Counted from the stretch's first letter, positions 1-7,999 are shown. The stretch: DNA of 15,611 nucleotides from an uncultured delta proteobacterium (GCA_903924805.1 CAIYCZ010000214.1:1-15611); one strand, 5' to 3'. Translations and numbers: made by a program. The notes: generated by a model not told the origin, from the sequence alone.

Positions 1-1
1 A

Positions 2-1564
2 ACCTCAGGCAGCGATTATAGTTTAACTGCGACAGTGACTTATACGGTTGCAGCGAACACAGCAGGAACAAGTCGTATCGGCACCATGACCATAGCATAA
101 AGGACCTACACGGTTAACCAGGACGCATCAACCATCACAACAACGACCATTCCGGTCACAACGACAACCATACCAGTCACGACAACGACTATTCCTGCTG
201 CAACGACAACCATACCAGTCACGACAACAACTCCAGTCACAACAACGACCATTCCGGCTGCAACAACAACCATACCAGTCACGACAACGACCATTCCGGT
301 CACTCCAGTCACAACGTCAACTATTCCACCAATTGAACACTGTACTCTCACTTTATCAGAAACCAGCCACTTGTTTCCGGAAGAAGGTACACGCTACTTC
401 TATGTGAGTGTGACGGCATCTGGTAACTATAGGATATGTGAGTGGACTGCGACAAGCAATGCTGCCTGGATTACCATCAACTCTGGCAGCAGCTATAACG
501 GCAGCGGCAAGGTGCAGTATAGTGTATTAGCAAACACTGACACCTCATCACGCACCGGCACCTTGACCATAGCCGAACAGACTTACACGGTAACGCAGGG
601 GGGTAGCTTACCTAAAACAGAGACGTATGAGTTTGTTACGCAGTGGGGCGGTGCGGGCAACGGCAATGGACAGTTTCAATTTCTTGTAGGCGTTGCCGTG
701 GACAGCAGCGGCAATGTGTACGTTACGGATACAGGTAACAACCGCATCCAGAAATTTAATGGAACCGGTACCTTCATAACCCAGTGGGGCGGTTCTGGAA
801 ATGGCAATGGGACGTTTAATGGTCCTGCCGGTGTAGCCGTGGACAGCAGCGGCAATGTGTACGTTGCGGATCAAAGTAACAACCTCATCCAGAAATTTAA
901 ATTAAGCTCAAGCGATATAAACGTAATAGCAGATTTTTACGCCACCCCTACGGCTGGCAAAGCGCCTTTAAAAGTTAATTTTACCGATCTCAGCACAGGC
1001 GATGTAGCTTCATATGCATGGGATTTTGGCGATGAATCAGCAAAAAGCACTGAGAAAAATCCCACTCACACTTATGCTGGAACAGGGCAATATTCGGTAA
1101 AATTAACGATTGTGGGGATAAATGGCAGCACCGATATAAAAATAAAGGAAGGTTACATAACAGTTGCAAACCTTGCAGATTGCCCGATTAAACAGACGAT
1201 GTCTGACCAGACTCTCATAGAGACGCTGCATAAACTGCGGGATGAGAGATTTAACGGTTTTTACGGTTCATTATTGACAACCGTTTTTTACAAAAACGCG
1301 CCAGAGATCTCTTTTATCCTGTCAAGGAATCAGGCTTTACAGAAAACATTTAAACAATTAATTACTGATAACATAGGGATCGCTGAAGAGCTTATTGCGA
1401 ATGGTAGTGCGACGCTTCCTGAGCAAAATGCACAGGAGATCATAGCATTCCTGCAGGATCTGGGAAAAGAAGGCAGCTTTGGCTTAAAGCTCTATACGGC
1501 TTTTGTAATCAAGGGAATTGAATACAGGTTCCTGATGCGCGGGATTGGTCTTGAAGTTGAGTAG
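2..1564 (+). pseudogene. BACON-NHL-PKD exported protein, C-terminal part, interrupted by an in-frame TAA
   Basis: One frame is open from the left edge to the TAG at 1562-1564 except for a TAA at 98-100. The codons before it encode the end of a BACON-type beta-sandwich (ending GTMTIA), and the same domain resumes after it with RTYTVNQ. A Thr/Pro linker (128-331) and a second BACON domain follow; the latter ends GTLTIAEQTYTVTQ. Next come two NHL repeats (about 625-900, with VAVDSSGNVYV), a PKD domain (about 915-1165, with YAWDFGD and THTYAGTGQYSV), and a ~125-residue helical tail starting at the Cys encoded at 1181-1183. The first possible start after the stop is a TTG at 371. It lacks a Shine-Dalgarno sequence and falls inside the second BACON domain, so an independent gene is unlikely. 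NHL and PKD domains usually mediate extracellular binding. The TAA may be a real nonsense mutation or a sequencing error. The N-terminus lies outside the window. Confidence 0.65.
128..331 (+). repeat. Thr/Pro linker encoded by a degenerate tandem repeat
   Basis: The frame reads as repeated TTTTIPV / TTTTIPAA blocks, encoded by near-copies of an 18-39-nt unit containing acaacgaccattccggtc. It joins the two BACON domains. Such linkers are normally flexible and possibly O-glycosylated (inference). It is not a CRISPR array, because the units are contiguous without unique spacers. Confidence 0.8.
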
Positions 1565-1567
1565 CGG

Positions 1568-1901
1568 TATTTTTACTGTGCTACATTGAATTATATGGCC
1601 TGCATCCTGGTGCTTGCAGGTAACAGTTAAAAGGGAAGCGCCCGGTTTTTAGCGAAAGGGCAGGGTCAGCAGTGCCCCTGCCTGTTCTGCACCTATATAG
1701 TGTGTTAGCACCATGAAGGGCAAGACTGTATACTTCTGCTATGCACCACAACTTTTTTCTGTTAAAAAATGTACCACTTCATTGAGAAGTCATCTCTACT
1801 ATTGTCCGATTGAATTCAAACTGCAGGAAGTGGTAAAGATAGATCAGCATGCTGGTTGATAAATTTAAAAAATCATTTAAAGAGACGAAAAGGAGGGAAG
1901 C
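1568..1901 (+). promoter_or_regulatory. Dyad-rich leader, possible degenerate cobalamin-type riboswitch
   Basis: No gene is seen in this gap. It holds several inverted repeats: CCTGCA/TGCAGG (1599-1604 and 1615-1620), GGCAGGG/CCCTGCC (1659-1665 and 1676-1682), GGTGCT/AGCACC (1609-1614 and 1707-1712), TACCACTTC/GAAGTGGTA (1772-1780 and 1827-1835), and the palindrome CAGCATGCTG (1845-1854). The order GGTGC, then GTTAAAAGGGAAGC, CCGGT, GCCCCTGCCTGT and GAAGGGCAAGACTG resembles the conserved series of the cobalamin riboswitch. However, the last element is poor and I find no convincing P1 stem. I therefore call it a structured leader with a weak riboswitch resemblance. A good Shine-Dalgarno (AGGAGG, 1891-1896) precedes the next gene. 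Confidence 0.3.
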
Positions 1902-4181
1902 ATGAGGAAGATAACAAATATTAAAATGATAGTACCATTATTATTGACGCTTTGTCTTGCCGGGTGTGTGCCGATTGTTACCATAACTTCTCCTCAGAAT
2001 GGGGCACAGTTTGAGGTTGGGGAAGAGATAACATTTACCGGTAATGCTACAGACCTCATTACCGGGGACCTGCCTGATGAGGCTCTGGTTTGGACATCAG
2101 ACAAAGACGGCGAAATTGGTACAGGGAGGACACTGACCAAATCTGATCTATCAGAGGGAGTGCACATTATAACCTTATCTGCAACAGACCAGGACGTGAT
2201 AGGGGCTTATTATATTACCATTACTGTCGTTCCCGGTGGGACTACAGGTGGAGAGACCTATGAGTTTGTTACCAAGTGGGGAAGCATGGGCAGTGATGAT
2301 GGACAGTTTAAGTATCCTGCCGGGGTAGCGGTGGATGGCAACGGGAATGTGTATGTGGTAGATGGGCAAAACAACCGCATTCAGAAATTTGACGGGAACG
2401 GAACATTCATAACAAAGTGGGGCAGCAAAGGCAGTGGCGATGGCCAGTTTGGCGACCTTACCAGAGAGGGTATAGCAGTAGACAGCAAAGGCAATGTGTA
2501 TGTAGTGGATTATGATAACAAACGCATTCAGAAATTTGACGGGAACGGAACATTCATAATAAAGTGGGGCAGCGCGGGGAACGACAACGGACAGTTTGCC
2601 TGTCCTGTAGGGATAGCAATAGACGACAGCGGTAATGTATATGTATCGGATGCATGCAGTGTCCCACGCATCGAAAAATATGATGAAAACGGAACATTCA
2701 TAAAAAGGTGGGGGAGCTATGGCGATGGCAATGACCAGTTCATAAGTCCCGCAGGTATAGCAGTAAACGGAGAAGGAAATGTGTACGTCGCAGACACCTG
2801 GAACAACCGCGTACAAATATTTGACGGGAATGGAACATTCATAAAAAAGTGGGGGAGCCAAGGCAGTGCTGATGGACAGTTTCAGGACCCCTGGGGCGCA
2901 GCAATAGACGGCAGCGGGAATGTGTATGTGGCGGAAACTGGCAACAGCCGCATTCAGAAATTTGACGGGAATGGAAAATTCAAAGCAAAGTGGGGAACCC
3001 AGGGCAGTGGCGATGGCCAGTTTGATTCGCCTTACTTTGTCGCTGTAGACGGCAGCGGTAATGTGTATGTATCAGATACGGGGGAGAACCAGCGCATCCA
3101 GAAGTTTAAATTATCCGCTGGCGGCATAACCACCACCACCACGACCACCACCACACAACCCAATACCTGCGGCGATGCGACCACAATTAGTGAAGAGAAT
3201 AATAATATTAATATTGACGTGCCGACTACCTGGAAAAAAGGCCTTTACGTTGTTGATGGTTCTGTCCAAGTAGATGCAACGCTTACCATTGAAGCGGGTA
3301 CGATTATCAAATTTAAGTCCGGCGCAGGTATAGCCGCACGGCAGCCGATCATTGCCAACGGCACAAAAGACAAACCCATTATTTTCACTTCCTACAAAGA
3401 TGATTCCTTCTGCGGAGACACGAATGGAGACGGCTCGTCAAGCAGTCCTGCCGCTGGAGACTGGGCAGATGTATCCATGCAGGGCAACGGCAGCATTTTC
3501 AATTATTGTGAATTCTATTATGGCGGCGGCGATCAATCACTACTAACAGCAACGCTTACCCTCAATGGTGTCGCTGGTACAGTTACTAACTGCACGTTTG
3601 CCCATAACCTTGGTAGCTTTGATTACAATAGTACGTGGAGGGGGGTACTTAATTTGAATGATGCTGCAAAGGGCACTAAGATATCCGCTAATGTGTTCTA
3701 TGACAATGACTTGCCGCTTTCGGTCAATTTCAAATTCAGCGTTGATAACTCCAATGTGTTTCACAAGCCCGGTGAGGAAAGTATAAAAAACACGTTTAAC
3801 GGCATATATGAAGCACAGGGAGATACTGAAGTGGTGATGCCTGTAACATGGCAGGCAACAGAAGTCCCCTTTGTCACCGATGGGATGTGGTTAAGTTCAA
3901 CGCTAACCCTGGGAGATGGTGTGGTTATAAAGATACGGGACAACGGCGGAATAACATTCATGGCGAATGGTGTTCTCAGTAATTATAATGGCAAGGGTGT
4001 TTATTTTACATCGTACAAGGATGATGCCCATCTTGGTGATACCAATGGTGACGGCACTGCGTCGGCGCCTGCTGATGGCGACTGGGAAGGAGTGCGCCAT
4101 GACAGAGAGAGCTGTTTTAAAGCGTACTATGAAGAATGGTCAAACATCCTGTATGCCAAGAATAAAGGGTGTGTTGAATGA
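1902..4181 (+). CDS. NHL-repeat lipoprotein with C-terminal beta-helix-like modules
   Basis: This 759-residue exported protein starts at an ATG five bases after AGGAGG. The signal peptide ends in the lipobox LAGC, with Cys22 as the predicted lipidation site. Residues ~23-112 form an Ig-like beta-sandwich. Residues ~118-403 hold six NHL repeats of the form KWGS-GQF-GVAVDG-GNVYV-D-NNRIQKF, expected to close into a beta-propeller. A Thr run (410-418) links this to residues 420-759, a repetitive region like a right-handed beta-helix. That region has two copies of a module with YKDD, GDTNGDG and GDW (about 498-523 and 705-730); DTNGDG may bind calcium. The second module stops after only ~29 residues whereas the first continues for over 100, so the C-terminus may be shortened. 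NHL propellers typically bind proteins or polysaccharide; no catalytic motif is seen. The exact ligand is unknown. The gene is monocistronic, with its own terminator. Confidence 0.9.
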   Translation: MRKITNIKMIVPLLLTLCLAGCVPIVTITSPQNGAQFEVGEEITFTGNATDLITGDLPDEALVWTSDKDGEIGTGRTLTKSDLSEGVHIITLSATDQDVIGAYYITITVVPGGTTGGETYEFVTKWGSMGSDDGQFKYPAGVAVDGNGNVYVVDGQNNRIQKFDGNGTFITKWGSKGSGDGQFGDLTREGIAVDSKGNVYVVDYDNKRIQKFDGNGTFIIKWGSAGNDNGQFACPVGIAIDDSGNVYVSDACSVPRIEKYDENGTFIKRWGSYGDGNDQFISPAGIAVNGEGNVYVADTWNNRVQIFDGNGTFIKKWGSQGSADGQFQDPWGAAIDGSGNVYVAETGNSRIQKFDGNGKFKAKWGTQGSGDGQFDSPYFVAVDGSGNVYVSDTGENQRIQKFKLSAGGITTTTTTTTTQPNTCGDATTISEENNNINIDVPTTWKKGLYVVDGSVQVDATLTIEAGTIIKFKSGAGIAARQPIIANGTKDKPIIFTSYKDDSFCGDTNGDGSSSSPAAGDWADVSMQGNGSIFNYCEFYYGGGDQSLLTATLTLNGVAGTVTNCTFAHNLGSFDYNSTWRGVLNLNDAAKGTKISANVFYDNDLPLSVNFKFSVDNSNVFHKPGEESIKNTFNGIYEAQGDTEVVMPVTWQATEVPFVTDGMWLSSTLTLGDGVVIKIRDNGGITFMANGVLSNYNGKGVYFTSYKDDAHLGDTNGDGTASAPADGDWEGVRHDRESCFKAYYEEWSNILYAKNKGCVE
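2253..3113 (+). repeat. Six tandem NHL-encoding repeats with near-identical DNA segments
   Basis: The repeats have a period of roughly 135-150 bp. Blocks such as cagaaatttgacgggaacgg occur almost unchanged at about 2383 and 2527, with close relatives near 2815 and 2955. Such DNA-level identity is a substrate for unequal recombination. It also explains a long but spurious opposite-strand reading frame here. Confidence 0.8.
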
Positions 4182-4193
4182 TTTATTAACGAT

Positions 4194-4226
4194 GGGGCAG
4201 GTGATTTATTTCACCTGCCCCTTTTT
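4194..4226 (+). terminator. Rho-independent terminator of the NHL lipoprotein gene
   Basis: A perfect 11-bp stem (ggggcaggtga, 4194-4204, with tcacctgcccc, 4211-4221) encloses a 6-base loop and is followed directly by ttttta. It begins 12 bases after the stop codon at 4179-4181. Confidence 0.92.
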
Positions 4227-4296
4227 ACCTCGGTAAGTGTAACGCCAAGGAAACGGTCTATCGGAAAATGGGTAAATAGAAAAAGAGAAAAGTGCA

Positions 4297-4370
4297 AGGT
4301 GAAAAGTGAAAAGGCTAAGAGATCAAGAGGAAAATGGGTGAGTCGGTGAGTAGGTAAATAGGTGAATCGG
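4297..4370. repeat. Degenerate octamer array, nine units in register
   Basis: Read in steps of eight from 4297, the units are aggtgaaa, agtgaaaa, ggctaaga, gatcaaga, ggaaaatg, ggtgagtc, ggtgagta, ggtaaata and ggtgaatc. The consensus is close to GGTGAAWN. The purine-rich stretch from 4261 looks like further decayed units. It is non-coding and lies in the convergent gap. Confidence 0.7.
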
Positions 4371-4386
4371 AAAAAAGATAAGCAGG

Positions 4387-4460
4387 CCACAGAATTTCAC
4401 GGATATTCACTGAAGCTTTAAACCAAAAACCATTCTGTGTTATTCTGTGTGTTTCAGTGG
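4387..4460. repeat. Inverted pair of degenerate decamer arrays
   Basis: The left arm has CAC every ten bases (4388, 4398, 4408), in CACAGAATTT, CACGGATATT and CACTGAAGCT. The right arm on the other strand reads CCACTGAAAC, ACACAGAATA and ACACAGAATG. Together they form an imperfect palindrome of about 74 bp. I recall similar elements from intergenic DNA of environmental bacteria, but cannot verify this here. Confidence 0.65.
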
Positions 4461-4477
4461 CGGTTAATGTATAAAAC

Positions 4478-4522
4478 AAAAAACGGGGCAGCGCTCAAGG
4501 AGTACAGATGAACGCTGCCCCG
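4478..4522 (-). terminator. Rho-independent terminator of the PA-like lipoprotein gene
   Basis: A 10-bp perfect stem (cggggcagcg at 4484-4493 with cgctgccccg at 4513-4522) encloses a 19-base loop. On the - strand it is followed by a T run (ttttttgtttt) and lies about 34 bases past the stop codon of the gene ending at 4556. Confidence 0.9.
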
Positions 4523-4555
4523 CTGCTTTTCTGCAGACATCAATTTGTCCGGCTG

Positions 4556-7500
4556 TTACGACGCCGGCGCCAATCTCTCAATCTTGTAGTACAGTTTAAT
4601 GCTGTCAGTTTTCAGGGTGCTGGGATATACAATATCGTACACCGTTACCAGGATAGAATCAGGACTTGATTTAACGCTGCTTAATTGATGGGTTGTCCAG
4701 TAATAGTCAACACTGGTCCCGGTTTTAACACCGTATGATTCATCGTCGCCGGCACCCGACTCACCTTTAATTTGATTTATAGAATCACATCCTCCGTCAT
4801 TTTCACGCACCATGAAGCCGAGCTCGATTATTGGATTCTTGTCAGTATTGACACAGAATTCAGCATAGAAGCCCCGGTCTGTGGTATCGAAGGTCTGTTT
4901 CTGGGCCATCTTTTCAGGTACGCTCAAAGCGTTAGCGCACGCCCGCTCTGAAAACACGCCGCTCTGACTATCATCATGATTGAACCAGGTAAATTTCCAG
5001 TACAGCTCACAGTTGCTGCCGGCCCCGTCGTCTACATTAATTGTTTGCAGGTCAGTAAACGAGACCTTTATCTTGGTATAGGTATAGCCGGTAACCTGGG
5101 CCGGTTTGTCGTACGACAATGCATCTGTTTCATCCGTGTAGACAAACACGCCATAATAGTACGTTGAGCTGTAGTTAAGTTTTGAATCCAGGAAATTTTC
5201 CGCATTGCCAACATAGATAACCTTTGCACCGTTGACTATGAGGTCAGCGCTGTCAGGAGTGGTTGAGAGAGTGTTTTTGTAGAACGAGGGCTTTTCGGGT
5301 ATTTGAAAACTGCTGCTTAGCTGGGTTGCTGACCGAATGATTAACACACCCTTAAAATCAGTGGAGGTCGGGTTTTTCCAGGTAAGGTTCATGTAATGAA
5401 TATCGACAGATTTATCATATGCACCGGCTGCTTTCAAATTACTGACCAGCAAGCCGGTTCTGCCGTCACCTTCGGCTGCAACCGGAGGGAAATAAAGGCG
5501 ACTGGTTCCGCTGCCCTTATACACCTGCGCGGTGTAGTAGTAGGTGACGCCGGAGGTCAGGCCTTCATCACTAAAGGTTGTCAGTTCACTTGCCCTGGCC
5601 TTGAGGTAAACGATTACCGCGTCACCTATCTTATCTCCCTGCTTGTATTCCGTGCCGTTTATTGGAAGGTTTTTATTCATTGAGTCAACGCTGGTGTGCC
5701 TGAAGATCATGGCGCCGTCATAGGTTGTTTTATCTGTTGGATTTTCCCAGGATAAAACAATTTTGGTGGAGTAAACATCAGCGATTCTAAAGTTCTTAAA
5801 AGAAACGATCTGGTCATATTTGGTGGGCGACGGGTCCACAGGGTCATTGATCCCGTCACCATCAGTATCCTTTTTAGTCGGGTCTGTTGAAACAATTCCC
5901 ATGGCAAGCAAATCCGCTTCGCTGGGCACCGTGATGAGCCCGTTTTCATCAATGATCACCTTCAGATTATCATTATAATTGCAGCCCGGTACATCAGTTA
6001 CTCCCGTTATCCTGTCACAGAAGCCCCGCTCCTTAGAGTCACTCAGTCCGTCATCGTCAGTATCAGTAATCCCGGGGCTTGAGTACACCTTTGACCCCAG
6101 CACATACCAGCCTGCGCGAAGCTCGTTAAAATCCGTTATCCCGTCACCGTCACTGTCAAGCTTTTTATCAGAGCTGTTGTTGAGGACCTCTTCGCGTACC
6201 GGAATCAAATCCCGATCCTCATCCTGCATGTAAATCAGGCTCACCTGGTTGCCTGCTTTAATGATGATGTTAGCCGGGTCATAGTCGCCCTGAAAAGAAG
6301 AGTACACATAGTTTTTCTCTTCAACCCCGTCATCGGTGGTAATAAGGAGCACCCAGTGATTATTGGCACTCTCCTGTGATTGAGTATTCCTCACCTTGGT
6401 GATCCCCTTAAAGGTGGTGGTGTGAGACGCTCCATTTGCATCCGTGAATGTCCATGGTACCGGATCAAGAGAGTAGGGTACATTAAGCATCTCCAGCGCC
6501 TTCTTCAACGTGATCCCCGGATTGTTTGAGTCAAGGCGGGTCGCTACATAATACTGCTCCGGTGTTTTCCCGTACCCATAGTTAATCTCAAACTTTGCCG
6601 CCTTGGACTTTACCCCGGTCATGGTGTGCGATATCGGCTTGTCATTGTCATCAAGAAGCTGGTATGTCGATGGCGTAAGCACCAGGTTCCTGCTGTCCTG
6701 CAGCAGATGCATAGTCGTTGTATAGCTCAGATCATCTGCATTGAACAGTATCCCGCTAATGCACTCGCCGTTGTGAACCGTGGTGTTCGGGAACACATCA
6801 TATCCCGTACCAGCCGTGAGGTTGGTCACTGGATTGGAGGATTTGGTAGAGAAATTATATTCGGTTGCTGCTATCATCAGGTTGTCAACCGTGAAGTCGA
6901 TGCTCCCCTCATTGCAGATATCAACCAGAACGGTTAATGACCCGGTCTCGAATGTCACCCCTTTTGTTTTTGAATTTTCCGTTGCATTTTCATACGTCCG
7001 GGAATTCTCCCTGGTCTGCTCAACAGACCAGTTGAATGACTGCGAATAGCCATATTTAAAATTTGCCGATGCTTCAAATTTAACTTCCACTCCAGGCTCT
7101 GTGCCCCATTTCCCGGTTATGCCGAAGGTGGTAGACAGCCCTGCCTCCACGCTGTTGGTACGCTCACCGCCTCTGGCCGTGGAGATGGATGTTGAATCGG
7201 TATAAGCTGCGGTGACAGAAGTTGCCCCGGTTGATTCTTCACTTACGGTATAATAAGCCTCTATACTTGGCAGGCTGGCTAATTTGATGCTGAACTGCGG
7301 AATATCCGCGATAACCGGATTAAACCGGTAGCGATTATTAGTCGGGTCAAACGCATACGTGTGGACTTCTTCACCATCAGTGTATCCGTCGCCGTCGGTG
7401 TCAGGATCACTCGGGTTGGAGCCGTATTTTGCTTCATCAGCATCTGTCAGACCGTCATTATCAGTATCTGTCGTGCCGCCAGGAATTGTGGTGGTAATGC

Positions 7501-7957
7501 CGCCCGGAACAGTAGTTGTCGTGCCGCCCGGGACTGTGGTTGTTGTACCACCCGGGATTGTAGTGGTAACGCCGCCAGGAATTGAGGTTGTCGTACCGCC
7601 CGGGATTGTGGTCGTTACACCTCCACCAGGTATTATAGTGACTTTGGCTGTAGCAGTTACCAGATTGCCCTGGGTAATAGTCGCACGCACGGTTGCCACA
7701 GGAGGTGAAGGTACTGTGGCAGGAGCAGTATAAAGGCCGCTCTGGCTGATAGTCCCACATCCCGCTCCTTCATCAATGCTCCATGTCACGGGAGCGCTGC
7801 TTGCACCGATAATTATCGCACTGAACTGTTGATAACCGCCGGCAGGGACGGTAGCTGAACGTGGATTTATTATCAAGATCGGGGTACAGCCGCCAAGCAT
7901 AACCAGCATCATTATTATGATGCTATACGGTATAGATTTTATTTTATTATGCTGCAT
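4556..7957 (-). CDS. Lipoprotein with a protective-antigen/binary-toxin-B-like pore core
   Basis: The protein has 1133 residues; ATG follows an AAGGCGGG Shine-Dalgarno. The signal peptide ends in lipobox LGGC (Cys24). Domains in order are: Ig-like ~28-110; linker of T-rich IPGG/VPGG repeats 113-163; DxDxDG calcium-type repeats at 164-172 and 186-194; a ~390-residue region (about 200-590); more DxDxDG repeats at 601, 632 and 697; two fibronectin-III-like domains (~720-830 and ~835-960, each with W-NP and YYY); and an unassigned beta-rich C-terminus. The central region matches anthrax protective antigen piece by piece and in order: PVIADIP, an alternating Ser/Thr stretch (243-312) where PA has its barrel-forming loop, GSLTVLVDICNEG, FNADDL and GITLKKALEM. 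PA-type proteins form heptameric pores that translocate enzymes. Pore formation here is an inference. There is no PA14 domain and no enzymatic partner nearby. It could also be an adhesin that borrowed the fold. Confidence 0.8.
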   Translation of the reverse strand: MQHNKIKSIPYSIIIMMLVMLGGCTPILIINPRSATVPAGGYQQFSAIIIGASSAPVTWSIDEGAGCGTISQSGLYTAPATVPSPPVATVRATITQGNLVTATAKVTIIPGGGVTTTIPGGTTTSIPGGVTTTIPGGTTTTVPGGTTTTVPGGITTTIPGGTTDTDNDGLTDADEAKYGSNPSDPDTDGDGYTDGEEVHTYAFDPTNNRYRFNPVIADIPQFSIKLASLPSIEAYYTVSEESTGATSVTAAYTDSTSISTARGGERTNSVEAGLSTTFGITGKWGTEPGVEVKFEASANFKYGYSQSFNWSVEQTRENSRTYENATENSKTKGVTFETGSLTVLVDICNEGSIDFTVDNLMIAATEYNFSTKSSNPVTNLTAGTGYDVFPNTTVHNGECISGILFNADDLSYTTTMHLLQDSRNLVLTPSTYQLLDDNDKPISHTMTGVKSKAAKFEINYGYGKTPEQYYVATRLDSNNPGITLKKALEMLNVPYSLDPVPWTFTDANGASHTTTFKGITKVRNTQSQESANNHWVLLITTDDGVEEKNYVYSSFQGDYDPANIIIKAGNQVSLIYMQDEDRDLIPVREEVLNNSSDKKLDSDGDGITDFNELRAGWYVLGSKVYSSPGITDTDDDGLSDSKERGFCDRITGVTDVPGCNYNDNLKVIIDENGLITVPSEADLLAMGIVSTDPTKKDTDGDGINDPVDPSPTKYDQIVSFKNFRIADVYSTKIVLSWENPTDKTTYDGAMIFRHTSVDSMNKNLPINGTEYKQGDKIGDAVIVYLKARASELTTFSDEGLTSGVTYYYTAQVYKGSGTSRLYFPPVAAEGDGRTGLLVSNLKAAGAYDKSVDIHYMNLTWKNPTSTDFKGVLIIRSATQLSSSFQIPEKPSFYKNTLSTTPDSADLIVNGAKVIYVGNAENFLDSKLNYSSTYYYGVFVYTDETDALSYDKPAQVTGYTYTKIKVSFTDLQTINVDDGAGSNCELYWKFTWFNHDDSQSGVFSERACANALSVPEKMAQKQTFDTTDRGFYAEFCVNTDKNPIIELGFMVRENDGGCDSINQIKGESGAGDDESYGVKTGTSVDYYWTTHQLSSVKSSPDSILVTVYDIVYPSTLKTDSIKLYYKIERLAPAS
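7469..7621 (-). repeat. Tandem repeat encoding the TTTIPGG/TTTVPGG linker
   Basis: About seven copies of a 21-nt unit encode residues 113-163 of the PA-like lipoprotein (TTTIPGG, TTTSIPGG, TTTTVPGG and so on). The linker separates the Ig-like domain from the calcium-binding/pore core. Its similarity to the linker at 128-331 suggests one linker style is used for several exported proteins. Confidence 0.85.
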
Positions 7958-7999
7958 TTTCTTATCCCGCCTTTATGAGTATTGAGTCATTATTAAAAA

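Noticed and set aside
128..331. CRISPR-like array
   Set aside because: Units are contiguous, degenerate and in frame with a protein linker. There are no spacers of constant length and no cas genes.
106..351. Val-rich - strand open frame
   Set aside because: It is the complement of the Thr/Pro linker; low complexity alone keeps it open.
371..1564. Independent gene starting at TTG 371
   Set aside because: The TTG lies inside the second BACON domain, which begins upstream in the same frame, and no Shine-Dalgarno precedes it. It is treated as part of an interrupted longer gene.
2175..2861. 228-codon open frame on the - strand opposite the NHL repeats
   Set aside because: It is antisense to a clear lipoprotein gene. 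The repeated codons of the NHL units keep this frame open periodically, and its product is a repetitive mirror without recognisable domains or ribosome-binding site.
7359..7733. 124-codon + strand frame over the linker of the PA-like gene
   Set aside because: It is a shadow of the TTTIPGG repeat in an opposite frame, with low-complexity VVPPG repeats.
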